Source: Verrucomicrobiota bacterium (GTDB lineage Bacteria; Verrucomicrobiota; Verrucomicrobiia; Limisphaerales; UBA1096). From it: a stretch of DNA of 39,108 nt. Of the stretch, positions 28,211 to 38,284 are shown piece after piece. The notes below the pieces were generated by a model. It did not search any database and was not told the DNA's origin. It saw only the letters and a program-made list of their open reading frames with translations. The DNA lies in the NCBI GenBank assembly GCA_030747605.1, contig JASLKL010000005.1, positions 1-39,108 of the forward strand, written 5' to 3'. A program made the position numbers and the translations under genes. Numbering within the stretch: the stretch's first letter is position 1; every line of letters starts with the position of its first letter.

Positions 28211-29497
28211 TTAATATAAAATCCATGCACTCGGATAATTACTTTCCTGACCAAAGCTCAAGATGGCACCTGTTTCAGTGCTGACAAGTAGCGCACCATT
28301 TGCCACAGCAAGTCCAAGCGGATTACCTGGCACAGTGTCACTCCATTGTACCCGACCATTACTAGCCTTAAGAGCAGCAACTTTGTTCCAACTACCAATA
28401 TAAAGTGTTTCTCCGGCAAGTATCAGCGATCTTCCACCCTCCACTGTCCGGCTCCATAATAGCCGACGACTACCCCGCGTCATAGCCGTTACCTTATTTG
28501 ATGTAAGTAGATACATTACCTGAGCATCGACAATCATATCCAAAGCTTCAGCATGAGAAGCAGCCCTATCACCAGATAAACCAGCCTCAGTCAGAACCCC
28601 TCCACTTCGGTCAGCTGGTCCATGAAAAATACGATTATCCGCTAGCAGCGCAAAAGAGCCCATCCCGTTTCCTTTAGCAAATTGGCCAAGCCTCTTCCCA
28701 CTATTCCTATCAAAATAAAATGGAGTGCTGCGTCCACCCGGCATATATATCTTAGAGTCAGACAAAAGCATATAGCCCTGAAATGAACCCTTATTAAGAT
28801 GAAAATGTTCCCAGTGGTGTTTTTTGGAAGCTCTACCCGTTACGGCATCGACTGCACTCATATAAACACCCTCGTGAGGAAAGAATCCGGATGTGAAATA
28901 GGCCGTACCATTGTCTACCGCAACTGAACTACGGACACTCCACGGAGAAACTAAACGACCATCATTCGGCACAAGTGTATTCCTTTTACTAGCAGCGTTA
29001 TAATCCCAAATTAAACGTCCCGAATCCGCATCTAAACAATAAACTTTGCCATCATCAGATCCAGCGTAAACACGACCACCATAAACCGAAGGAACAAAGC
29101 GCATAGGACCATCCGTAAAAAACACCCATTTCTCCTTACCACTGTATGCATCAAGGCAATTTACCGTATGTTCTGCAGAGGACCCATAAAACACTCGATC
29201 ATCAACAGCTGTAACATGATATGCATGATCGTAAGCGAGACGATGAACAAGTGGCTTACGTGTTTGCGGGGAAACATAAAAATCATACTTAGCCGGCTTA
29301 GCCCAAGCTGGAGAAGGCGGCTGTTTTGGAATTAACTGCCAGCGCTTTGACAAAGGCAACTTGAGTGACTCAAGAGTAATAGCGCTGCGTTGATTATCAT
29401 GCCGGTATGTTGGCCAGTCACTAGCATTCGACCAAGGACTAGGCCAAAGGATTAAAAGCAATAAACCAATCAGACGATGTACTTTCCCTGATATCAT
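28211..29497 (-). CDS. Secreted PQQ-like beta-propeller repeat protein
   Basis: Repeats such as VNCLDAYSGKEKWVFFTDGPMRFVPSVYGGRVYAGSDDGKVYCLDADSGRLIW; signal-like N-terminus MISGKVHRLIGLLLLILWPSPWSNA. ATG at 29497 overlaps the previous stop by 4 nt. Confidence 0.88.
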   Translation of the reverse strand: MISGKVHRLIGLLLLILWPSPWSNASDWPTYRHDNQRSAITLESLKLPLSKRWQLIPKQPPSPAWAKPAKYDFYVSPQTRKPLVHRLAYDHAYHVTAVDDRVFYGSSAEHTVNCLDAYSGKEKWVFFTDGPMRFVPSVYGGRVYAGSDDGKVYCLDADSGRLIWDYNAASKRNTLVPNDGRLVSPWSVRSSVAVDNGTAYFTSGFFPHEGVYMSAVDAVTGRASKKHHWEHFHLNKGSFQGYMLLSDSKIYMPGGRSTPFYFDRNSGKRLGQFAKGNGMGSFALLADNRIFHGPADRSGGVLTEAGLSGDRAASHAEALDMIVDAQVMYLLTSNKVTAMTRGSRRLLWSRTVEGGRSLILAGETLYIGSWNKVAALKASNGRVQWSDTVPGNPLGLAVANGALLVSTETGAILSFGQESNYPSAWILY

Positions 29498-32349
29498 CTC
29501 CTCATAAAACCAATAGAAGTTTGAATTGGATAACGGCATCGACAACCTGAACTGGCAGTCGGTGAAAGAATCATACCGTTACCGGAAATGAGCGATAACC
29601 AACAACTCGATCGAGACCCAACCATCAATCGTCGCCTGTTATCGTCTAAATCCCAAAAATACATTGAACCTTTGTCGTAATCCCAATTTATATAGTGAAC
29701 TGTGTTCTTGGATGCAGACATGGTACTACACCCACCTCGGGCCGGAAGACCTCGATGGACCACAACTCCATTTGACAATTTATATCCATACGGTTCAACA
29801 ATCACTGCATCTCCCACAATCAACGGGTGGTACATATGGCCACCGTGATGGTCTCGGTTCCAAGAGTGATTTTTCGACCACACTTTGCTGCCACTACTTG
29901 ATGAATAAGCATCCACATAATAGCGAGTAGTTGTATAACTAAGAACTAGCCGACTCTTGGCATAAGCGAGAAAAAACACGACTGGATAAGTTGACTTATT
30001 AATATTGATAGCCTTGCTCCATATTTTAGCACCTGTTTGTTGATTTAATGCAACAAGGCGAAGACTCGACCACAAACTACTTGAGGCAATACGACTGGTA
30101 GATTGATTTCGAAGACTCGATGAATTCGCTTCAACGAAGTAAACTCGCCCACCTCCAATCGCAATCGTGGTATTGATAATTTTACCACCCTGATACTCCC
30201 ATTTTTTAAAGCCACTCTGTTTATCTATCGCAAAAAGATTATCACTACATATTTTAGCTGTGTCCTGAGTACCAGTTGAATCGTACCAGTACGGTGTTCC
30301 TTTGAACTTAGTATATTCCGAACCCAGCTTAATACTGCTACCAAATAGAAGATTGCCATCGTTAGCGATGTAACCCCAGTTACTCTTATCGTTACCTATC
30401 ACTGAATAACTATTAAGTAAGCGTCCGGTTTGACCTTCAAACCGATAGGCGCGGTCGCGCATTGCAACAAATAGCGACGAGTTATCAGCACACATATTGC
30501 TTCCATCACGCGGAGTATTCACGCGACGCAGCTCACTCGGAAACTCATAATTCCAGAGTATAGTGCCATTAAAAGCATCCTGACCCCAGATGCGATTATC
30601 ACCCTGCACATAGAGGATCCCGTTACTGGTAAGTGGTGGTGGATTTCGTCCCTGCCGATCAATCATTCCACGTGCACCCGGTTTCCCAAACCACTGTAGA
30701 GCCATCTCACCACCATCAACAATCTCATCACCACTATTGGCAGTTTGCGCAGCTGTACCATATGTATGAGTCCACTCTCCTGCCCCATCAAGCGGCTTAC
30801 GTCTGGCTAGTAGAAGCTCACCGATAAACTCAGTGGTAGTCTCTTTAGACAAAGGAGAGTCAGTAATAATTTTTGCCAAATCAATCTGCGGCTCCCCTGC
30901 TAACGCTAAAACGCCACCGCTCGGACGAAGTACACGCAGTAATTCTGAATGATCACCTGGAAGATTGCCATTGTGTAAAAGCTCACTAGAAACGGCAATG
31001 TTATACAGATTATCCGTATGTCTTAAATGGACTAAGGGGCGGTGGTGAATAGTAACTCGTGATCCATAAATACCGGCACGCCTCAACGCCGCACGCGCAC
31101 GCGCAGCCTGACTAGCATCAGCTGTTACACCAATTACAGTTAATTCTGATCGCTTGGCCAAAGCAAACGCTAACCTGCCCTCCCCGCAACCATAGTCGAT
31201 GGCATAGCCTTTGCGAATTTCAACAGCATTCAGTATAGCCTCAGCTGCAGCCCTACTTTTGCGCATAAGATCATCCTCTGCATATGGAGACTGGACATCA
31301 CTAATGTCCGGGCGTGAATAGTTAAAGTCGGATTCGCCACTCGCTGGAGCAAGCCATTGAGTCTGTCCGTCCTGCTCTACACCAACCGAATAATGATAAG
31401 TTTTTCCAGGCAGAACATCGGAAATAATGGCCTCGTGCTGCCGAGTTCGGTTTTGAAGAGTAATTCGCTTTTTGAGTGTAGGGTTTGTTCCGTATGCAAG
31501 AAGCGTTGGCATCGGCCTAACCGTTTCCCACCGGACAACTGCTTTATCTAGAGAAGTAAATTCAAGATATGGACCAGCCTTTAACTCTTGATTTGTAATT
31601 AAATCCGGAGGTTTGGGACGCGTATTATAATCACCACGTGTACGATTATAACGATTACGAATCTCCTGCCCTGAAAGTGCACGATTATATAAACGAACCT
31701 CAGAAATGAACCCCTCTAAAGGATAAGACTCATTGTCATCCAGATAAGTACCAATGACAAATGCAGCTGGAGAATAATCAATCGCCCCCCGACGGTTGGT
31801 ACTATTACCTCGTTCAGTCCCGTTGATATAAATGCGCATCCTTGAACCATCGTAGGTACCAACTACATGATACCATTTACCTGTTTCATAAGGGATAGAA
31901 GCATTCAAATATGTGAGATCACCACCAGTAGATAGCACGAAATTGAATTTGTCGTTGTTGTATCCAAGCACCCAGCCTTTTTCGAAGTCTCCATTGTCCT
32001 GCAAACATCCAATAATGCCACCCCACTCAGCAGGTGAATTCACTGCTACCCAAGCTTCGGCAGTAATCTTTGTAGTTGGCAACGCCTTAACCTCGTCTTT
32101 CGCAGCTAACTCGATATAGGTATCGGTACCATCAAAATAAAGCGCCGGAGGATTTTGTACTGTCACCTTGCGACCACGGATTAAACCATCCTCATTTCCA
32201 GCCAGATCTTTGACTGTAGTAATATCGATATGGTCGGGAGAGAAGACCCATTGATTTACTGGGCTTTGCGCAAACCCGGAACTACAATTAAATAAAAGCG
32301 TAAACACATAGGCAAATACACCTGACCATATTTTATTGGTTTTAATCAT
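29494..32349 (-). CDS. Secreted chimera: LamG + FN3-like + class I SAM methyltransferase-like + PQQ-like propeller
   Basis: LamG (AEAWVAVNSPAEWGGIIG...WYHVVGTYDGSRMRIYINGTERG...ISEVRLYNRALSGQEI); FN3-like (AVVRWETVRPMPTLLAYG...YHYSVGVEQDG); methyltransferase motif I (AIDYGCGEGRLAFALAKRSELTVIGVTAD); propeller repeats (GQDAFNGTILWNYEFP; ALNQQTGAKIWSKAI). Start at 32349 preferred. Confidence 0.85.
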   Translation of the reverse strand: MIKTNKIWSGVFAYVFTLLFNCSSGFAQSPVNQWVFSPDHIDITTVKDLAGNEDGLIRGRKVTVQNPPALYFDGTDTYIELAAKDEVKALPTTKITAEAWVAVNSPAEWGGIIGCLQDNGDFEKGWVLGYNNDKFNFVLSTGGDLTYLNASIPYETGKWYHVVGTYDGSRMRIYINGTERGNSTNRRGAIDYSPAAFVIGTYLDDNESYPLEGFISEVRLYNRALSGQEIRNRYNRTRGDYNTRPKPPDLITNQELKAGPYLEFTSLDKAVVRWETVRPMPTLLAYGTNPTLKKRITLQNRTRQHEAIISDVLPGKTYHYSVGVEQDGQTQWLAPASGESDFNYSRPDISDVQSPYAEDDLMRKSRAAAEAILNAVEIRKGYAIDYGCGEGRLAFALAKRSELTVIGVTADASQAARARAALRRAGIYGSRVTIHHRPLVHLRHTDNLYNIAVSSELLHNGNLPGDHSELLRVLRPSGGVLALAGEPQIDLAKIITDSPLSKETTTEFIGELLLARRKPLDGAGEWTHTYGTAAQTANSGDEIVDGGEMALQWFGKPGARGMIDRQGRNPPPLTSNGILYVQGDNRIWGQDAFNGTILWNYEFPSELRRVNTPRDGSNMCADNSSLFVAMRDRAYRFEGQTGRLLNSYSVIGNDKSNWGYIANDGNLLFGSSIKLGSEYTKFKGTPYWYDSTGTQDTAKICSDNLFAIDKQSGFKKWEYQGGKIINTTIAIGGGRVYFVEANSSSLRNQSTSRIASSSLWSSLRLVALNQQTGAKIWSKAININKSTYPVVFFLAYAKSRLVLSYTTTRYYVDAYSSSSGSKVWSKNHSWNRDHHGGHMYHPLIVGDAVIVEPYGYKLSNGVVVHRGLPARGGCSTMSASKNTVHYINWDYDKGSMYFWDLDDNRRRLMVGSRSSCWLSLISGNGMILSPTASSGCRCRYPIQTSIGFMRR

Positions 32350-32350
32350 T

Positions 32351-34279
32351 TCAAGGATTGAGCCGATTAACAATTACACCGCGATAAAAATAGTTGCGTC
32401 CATCGGGGGTCTCGAGGAAAGACTTTACGCTGCCGTCTCCCTTCACGTTTTCAAAACCAGATATATTTTTCCAACGACCTTGACCAAACATTGCACGTCG
32501 TTGAAGAGTATACTCTAGACCTGTAAGCGTAGGAATATTAAGCTTAGCTTCTCCTCTAGCAGTCACACCAATATTCAATGCAAATACAGAGCTAGGATCA
32601 TCTGGACGTGTCCCCGATGAAATTTCAAGCGCATCACTCGCGCCATCTCGATCGCTATCTGCAAGAAGAGGATAAGAGCCGTAAAATTTAGCCTCATCAA
32701 GATCGTTAAGTCCATCATTGTCACTGTCACGATCAATTCCCCAAGTCGAAAGACTAAAATCATCAAGATAACTATTTGCACCTGCTAGACGCTTCGCACC
32801 ATGAAAACTGGTTACTGAGTTATCTTTAAATCCCAGCTCGGCCGATGCAGACTGACCGTCCACCCATACGTCAAAGCGCTTAGCTTGATAGTCGGTGCGA
32901 ATGGTTAGACGCATGAAACGGTCACTGAACAATTTAGCCACGGTTTTGAAGGCCCCTCCACCAGAACCATTCCCATCCAAAGCTATAAGCTTTCCATCAT
33001 GAAAAAACAAAACACTACTAGCCTTACCTTCAGGAATCTCAAGCTTCTGGTTAATTCCAGGGTCCTGAATAAATGCATCTGCCCAAAGGACTAGCTCAGT
33101 GCTTTCCAAAGTCATTTCTATTATACAATCGCCAGTCCGCACCGCCTGGCCGCCATGTGCTACAACTCCCTCTTGCACCTCAGCCCTACCATTTGCCACA
33201 CGCCAAGGACCAATCTGCGACATTATTTTCCCAGGTAGAAATGCCAGAGACTCAGTAGGCTCAAAGCCAGTAGAATATATCAAACCCAATTTTTGTGGCC
33301 GAATAGACTTAATATCAGAGGCCATCTCGCCATCAATAGTTCTTTGCACAAAAACAAATTCTTGTTCAACAAATACTGGCAGCGAATCGAGCCGCGCCAC
33401 AACCAAACCAGTCTTTTCAGGAGACAATTCAACCGATTTCCAACTTGCCAAACTGCCAGCTTCACGCCATCGCAATTCAACTAAACCCTTGGTCGGATCA
33501 GCTATTGCACTACGAATAATAGCATAATCTTCACCGAGTTCTACAAGTGGCTTACTCGAAAGCACAGGAGGCTGCTGCTCGCGCAACATTAGTGCATTCA
33601 ACTCCCCACCATCTGGGGACTGGATAATAACTCTAAGATCCCCGTCATTTCCGCTTAAAATCGATTTATATCGGCAAACATCCCCACGTGTAGAACTATC
33701 ATTCCCCATTGTTTCTATCCTTGTTGTCCGACTGTTTTGCCCACTTATAGTAATATGCTCACGAACTACAGCACTACGGTTTTCAAAACCGACTACATCC
33801 CACAGAGTAAACAAAATAGGTTTGGCACCACTTCCTCCAGAAGCATTCGAATACAAAACTAGCTCGTAGAGCTTTTCTGAATCGAGACCTGAAATATCGA
33901 CAAAATGAACCTTGCCTGCTGGCAATGGCGTCCCCCCCTGACAATTAACACTGCCACCAAACACTTCGCCTGCATCGGTGCCCTCAGGCGCATCACTGCC
34001 GATTTGTGACTGCCCAATTGATGCGCCATTAACAGTTAATTTCAAATGTACATCACTAGTTTTTTCTGTATCAGAATCAATGAGCTTATCCGTTTTCACA
34101 ACACTACCTGTGTCGTTCTTAAGCTCAATTGAAGTTATGCCAATACGGGAAGTAAAATCGTTTCGATCTCTTGGAGCACCGAAATCGTTATAGGCTACAA
34201 AATCAGCACAAAGCGTTTGACCTATAATAAAATAAGCACCAAACAAAAAAAATATTTGTTGCCATTCTCTATTCATCAT
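32351..34279 (-). CDS. Secreted protein with thrombospondin type 3-like calcium repeats
   Basis: Signal peptide; DRDSDNDGLNDLDEAKFYGSYPLLADSDRDGASDALEISSGTRPDDPSS calcium-binding-type repeats; beta-rich remainder. Confidence 0.82.
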   Translation of the reverse strand: MMNREWQQIFFLFGAYFIIGQTLCADFVAYNDFGAPRDRNDFTSRIGITSIELKNDTGSVVKTDKLIDSDTEKTSDVHLKLTVNGASIGQSQIGSDAPEGTDAGEVFGGSVNCQGGTPLPAGKVHFVDISGLDSEKLYELVLYSNASGGSGAKPILFTLWDVVGFENRSAVVREHITISGQNSRTTRIETMGNDSSTRGDVCRYKSILSGNDGDLRVIIQSPDGGELNALMLREQQPPVLSSKPLVELGEDYAIIRSAIADPTKGLVELRWREAGSLASWKSVELSPEKTGLVVARLDSLPVFVEQEFVFVQRTIDGEMASDIKSIRPQKLGLIYSTGFEPTESLAFLPGKIMSQIGPWRVANGRAEVQEGVVAHGGQAVRTGDCIIEMTLESTELVLWADAFIQDPGINQKLEIPEGKASSVLFFHDGKLIALDGNGSGGGAFKTVAKLFSDRFMRLTIRTDYQAKRFDVWVDGQSASAELGFKDNSVTSFHGAKRLAGANSYLDDFSLSTWGIDRDSDNDGLNDLDEAKFYGSYPLLADSDRDGASDALEISSGTRPDDPSSVFALNIGVTARGEAKLNIPTLTGLEYTLQRRAMFGQGRWKNISGFENVKGDGSVKSFLETPDGRNYFYRGVIVNRLNP

Positions 34280-35713
34280 CTATTCGCCGACGTAAATATT
34301 TTTAACCTCGGTACAAGCTTCCATTGCAGACATTCCGAGGTCACGGCCAAGCCCGCTACTTTTAAAACCCCCAAATGGCGCCTCGGTATGAACACTAGAG
34401 TGACTATTGATACTAATAACTCCACTCTCAACACGATTAGCAACGCGCAGTGCACGATGGAGATCTTTTGACCAAACAGAGCCACTCAAACCAAAACTTG
34501 TATCATTTACCTCAGATATCATTTCAGCTTCATCGGAGAAGGGCCGCAAACAAACTACTGGCCCAAAAATTTCCTCACGCCAAACCCTGTCATTAATTTC
34601 CGCGCCAGTAATTACAGCAGGTTTTAGATAAAAACCGCTTCCGTTTAATCTCTCACCACCAGTTAAAATATTACGACCATCACCTTTGGCTTCAGCTATA
34701 AAAGACTCAGAAAGTTCCCGTTGAGCTGAACTAACCATAGGGCCAATCTGAGTTTCATCAAGCAACGGATCACCAATATTAAGTTCCTCTGTAGCGGTGA
34801 CAAACTGACTAACAAAATCATCGAAGACCGATTGTTCAATGAACATCCTACTACGAGCGCAACAATCTTGCCCTGTGTTGGCAAAAACACTCATGGGAGA
34901 CTCCACAGCAGCACGCTGCCAATCAGCATCAGCAAATACAATATTTGGCGACTTACCACCAAGCTCAAGCGAAACACGCTTGATGTCATCTGCAGCAAGT
35001 TTCATTATTTTTGCACCAACCTCAGTTGAACCCGTAAATCCAATTTTACGAATTAAAGGATGGGTTGCGAGAGCATTGCCCGCCTCATAACCACTACCTG
35101 GCAGAACCTGCAGGACACCATCAGGCAGTCCGGCTTCTTGAGCCAATTGGCCAAGACATAATGCGGTTAGCGGAGTGAGTGAAGCAGGTTTTAGTATAAC
35201 TGAATTCCCTGCTGCTAATGCCGGAGCAACCTTCCAGCAGGCAATAAGAAACGGAAAATTCCATGGAGTAATTGCCGCGATAACACCCATGGGCTGCCGT
35301 AAAGTGAAGTCAAATCCGCCTCTAGCAACAGGTATAGTTTGGCCACACAAATGACCAATAGCTCCAGCATAATACTCAAAAACCTTTGCCCCTGCATCAA
35401 TCTCCCATCGTGCATCACAAATTGGCTTGCCCACATTGCGAGTTTCAAGTTGAGCTATAGATTCAGTATTTTCGCGGATAAGCTTGGCGATACCGCGTAG
35501 CAACTCAGCTCGTTGCCCTGGCGGCATATCACGCCAGCTAGATTCAAACGCCACTTGCCCCGACTCAGCTGCTCGATCAACTTCATCAACCGTCGCAGAA
35601 CTTACTTCTGCAAAAGCTTCTTCTGTCGCAGGGTTGATAACAACAAGCTTGCTAGCGCCAGAGCCTTCAAGCCATTGTCCGTTTAATAAAAGTTTTGTTG
35701 AGAACGTATTCAC
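34280..35713 (-). CDS. NAD(P)-dependent aldehyde dehydrogenase (betaine-/aminoaldehyde dehydrogenase-like)
   Basis: TPWNFPFLIACWKVAPALAAGNSVILKPASLTPLTA, FTGSTEVGAKI, LELGGKSPNIVFADAD, NTGQDCCARSRMFIE, EEIFGPVVCLRPF. GTG start at 35713 overlaps the ADH stop (GTGA). Confidence 0.93.
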   Translation of the reverse strand: MNTFSTKLLLNGQWLEGSGASKLVVINPATEEAFAEVSSATVDEVDRAAESGQVAFESSWRDMPPGQRAELLRGIAKLIRENTESIAQLETRNVGKPICDARWEIDAGAKVFEYYAGAIGHLCGQTIPVARGGFDFTLRQPMGVIAAITPWNFPFLIACWKVAPALAAGNSVILKPASLTPLTALCLGQLAQEAGLPDGVLQVLPGSGYEAGNALATHPLIRKIGFTGSTEVGAKIMKLAADDIKRVSLELGGKSPNIVFADADWQRAAVESPMSVFANTGQDCCARSRMFIEQSVFDDFVSQFVTATEELNIGDPLLDETQIGPMVSSAQRELSESFIAEAKGDGRNILTGGERLNGSGFYLKPAVITGAEINDRVWREEIFGPVVCLRPFSDEAEMISEVNDTSFGLSGSVWSKDLHRALRVANRVESGVISINSHSSVHTEAPFGGFKSSGLGRDLGMSAMEACTEVKNIYVGE

Positions 35714-36864
35714 AGAGCCTTTAAGAAAAGTTCCTTCAAATCCTCGCGAGTAACTGGCACAGGATTGGTTTGATGACAAGGATCTAACCAAGCTTGATCA
35801 GCGAGGGATTCGATGTGCTGTTCCTCAACACCAACGTCCTCAAGTGACAACGGCATGCCGCATTGCTTAATAAAGTCTTCAATAAAATGAATCGCTTGTT
35901 CGTCTGCATCTACATCACTCGATGAAACAACATCTAGACCACAGGCAATCCCAATCCGCCGATATACACCAGGCTTTTTTCGGGAATTGAAACGCATAAC
36001 ATACGGAAGACATATCGCATTAGCAGTCCCATGATGCACCCCGCATATCGCAGAGAGTGGATGCGCTAACGAATGTGTTGCACCAAGATCCTTTTGAAAC
36101 GCTACTCCTCCCATTGCCGCAGCAACTAGCATATGACTTCTGGCTTCTGTATTTGAACCATCTGTGATTGCAGCAGGCAAGGCGCGAACAATAAGGGAAA
36201 TTCCCTCGAGCGCAATACCATCACATAGCGGCTGAAATACCGGTGATGTAAAGGATTCAATACAGTGAGTAAGAGCATCAAGGCCAGTTGCAGCAGTTAA
36301 AACCGGTGGCAGTCCAATAGTCAGCTCAGCATCAAGAAAGACACACTTGGCCAATAATTCAGGATGAAAATACATACCTTTGCTTTTCGCTCCTTCAGGT
36401 GTAACCACCCCACTCCGACCAACTTCACTACCAGTTCCCGCTGTTGTGGGCACAGCGATAAAGGGTAAAATCCCACTCCAGTCGGCTTCCCAATCGTAAT
36501 CAATAAGCTTTAATTGAGGTTTTTTGATTAAGATACGACAAACCTTGGCAGCATCAAGAGCGCTTCCTCCACCAAAACCAATAATGCCATCACAGCCTTT
36601 AGCAATTGCCAGTTCCGCCGCGCCACGAGTGTTAGCTTCGGTTGGGTTTGGCTGGACGTCTGAATACAAATACCAGTCACGGCCAAGCTCCCCAGGCAAA
36701 AATGCAGCCGAGAGCTTTTTAAACGAGTCTGTCGCCAATAAACCGGCGTCAGTTACAACCATTGGCCTGTGAATACCAATCGAAACAAGCGTTTCATTAA
36801 TCCGCCCAATCACACCCGGGCCAACTACTACATTTGTCGGAAAACTAAAAGAGGTCGACTCCAT
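35710..36864 (-). CDS. Iron-containing alcohol dehydrogenase
   Basis: VVVGPGVIGRI, GIIGFGGGSALDAAKV, PTTAGTGSEVGRSGVVT, LDALTHCIESFTSP, THSLAHPLSAICGVHHGTANAICLP: Fe-ADH motifs with conserved metal-binding His. Confidence 0.95.
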   Translation of the reverse strand: MESTSFSFPTNVVVGPGVIGRINETLVSIGIHRPMVVTDAGLLATDSFKKLSAAFLPGELGRDWYLYSDVQPNPTEANTRGAAELAIAKGCDGIIGFGGGSALDAAKVCRILIKKPQLKLIDYDWEADWSGILPFIAVPTTAGTGSEVGRSGVVTPEGAKSKGMYFHPELLAKCVFLDAELTIGLPPVLTAATGLDALTHCIESFTSPVFQPLCDGIALEGISLIVRALPAAITDGSNTEARSHMLVAAAMGGVAFQKDLGATHSLAHPLSAICGVHHGTANAICLPYVMRFNSRKKPGVYRRIGIACGLDVVSSSDVDADEQAIHFIEDFIKQCGMPLSLEDVGVEEQHIESLADQAWLDPCHQTNPVPVTREDLKELFLKAL

Positions 36865-36927
36865 ATATTTTACTTTTAACCATTAATAAATGCTTCTCGA
36901 AACATTTGATAAAAAGGCCTAGCCAAT

Positions 36928-37440
36928 TCAGTTGCTCGGCTTGCATACCTCAGGGAGTTTCCCCTGACTGTCCTTCGTACGCAATACTGCAATAATTTTT
37001 GCAGCTTGATCTGTATTTAATGAATACCATTTCGTTGAATCCACAGTCCGAACAAACTGATGATATTTTCTTTGTGATCGATCAATAATATTAGGAACAG
37101 CCAAACCGGCCTCCTTTGCTTTAATTGCCGCTTCACGCTGCTGCTTTAGTTGAGGAGACCATTTAGAAAGATAAGCGATTCTACGGGCCGACGGATTTCC
37201 ACTTTTCCCTTTAGGCGCTATCAAAATAGCTCTTACCCCGTCATAAACCTCGTCATTTATTCCTTTAATTGGAGGGATAGAAGTTGCAGGGGCATGAAAC
37301 AATTTCTTTTCACTTTCGTCATAATAAAAATCTAATGCTTCCTTTTCTGCTGAATTGAAAATGAAAAAAAACAAAATACTTAAGGCAAATAAAAAACCAG
37401 CCAATGAAAGTTGTTTTTTTTGAACAGTTTGAAGCGCCAT
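36928..37440 (-). CDS. Small membrane-anchored protein of unknown function, pseudopilin-linked
   Basis: N-terminal TM (LAGFLFALSILFFFIFN), 170 aa; starts 1 nt after the pseudopilin stop. Confidence 0.75.
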   Translation of the reverse strand: MALQTVQKKQLSLAGFLFALSILFFFIFNSAEKEALDFYYDESEKKLFHAPATSIPPIKGINDEVYDGVRAILIAPKGKSGNPSARRIAYLSKWSPQLKQQREAAIKAKEAGLAVPNIIDRSQRKYHQFVRTVDSTKWYSLNTDQAAKIIAVLRTKDSQGKLPEVCKPSN

Positions 37441-37441
37441 T

Positions 37442-38257
37442 TCAATGTGGACTAACTGGCGCTGACCACCAGCAAGCTGACTCGTCGCAGGGGATAGTAT
37501 TAGGATCTAAAATTTCAGCACGACCATCTCCAAATACATAATTAGATTTACCTCCATGACGCATCGCGCCCGGATCATTCTGAATAAATCTATTAAAACC
37601 TGGTGAATTTGCATTGCCCAGCTCCTTCCAAATCCACCATGCATCATTAGGCCAACCACCAAGATTACTATGGCCATCTCCAAGAAGGATCATCTCGGAA
37701 GCAGACCCAACTGAACTCCATTTACATAGATTATCTTCATAGCCTAGAGAGCGACCAAAAGGAGGTTGTGCCCCGCCTTTTACCCAATGCACATTTACTG
37801 CGCCAATACCACTTGCAATGCTTATTTCACCAAACCGAAATTGCCCAACAATTGCCGGCTTACCTAAATGATAAACATCACCCTTTTTCCCCTTAGTGTT
37901 TTCCGTGGGGCAATCATAAGTTTGTTTGGAGCCACCTAGATACATTTTCTTTTCCTTATCCCAACTGGCTCCTAGATACTTGAACAAATAAGGTCTCCAA
38001 CTTGATTCAAGTCCAGGAGCGACACGCTCCTGAATTGGGTTAAGCCAGTCATCATTATCTCCAGAATACAATTTTACTGCTAAACCGAGTTGTTTAAGGT
38101 TATTGAGACAGCTGATCCTCTGCGCCATGCCTTTAGCATTGGCTAATGCAGGCAAAAGCAATGATGCAAGAATCGCGATAATGGCTATAACCACAAGTAA
38201 CTCGATTAATGTGAATCCTCGCTGTTTAAAGCATGCGTTGGTTCCTGCTTTTTTCAT
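37442..38257 (-). CDS. Type II secretion/type IV pilin-like pseudopilin
   Basis: [31 protein letters not shown] prepilin N-terminus and C-terminal [15 protein letters not shown]. Confidence 0.92.
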   Translation of the reverse strand: MKKAGTNACFKQRGFTLIELLVVIAIIAILASLLLPALANAKGMAQRISCLNNLKQLGLAVKLYSGDNDDWLNPIQERVAPGLESSWRPYLFKYLGASWDKEKKMYLGGSKQTYDCPTENTKGKKGDVYHLGKPAIVGQFRFGEISIASGIGAVNVHWVKGGAQPPFGRSLGYEDNLCKWSSVGSASEMILLGDGHSNLGGWPNDAWWIWKELGNANSPGFNRFIQNDPGAMRHGGKSNYVFGDGRAEILDPNTIPCDESACWWSAPVSPH

Positions 38258-38284
38258 GGTAATCTACTTATAAGGCAACTTTTG

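Noticed and set aside
28211-32349. PQQ-dependent alcohol dehydrogenases
   Set aside because: Only propeller repeats resembling BamB/PQQ-like families are visible; no convincing quinoprotein dehydrogenase active-site or heme motif.
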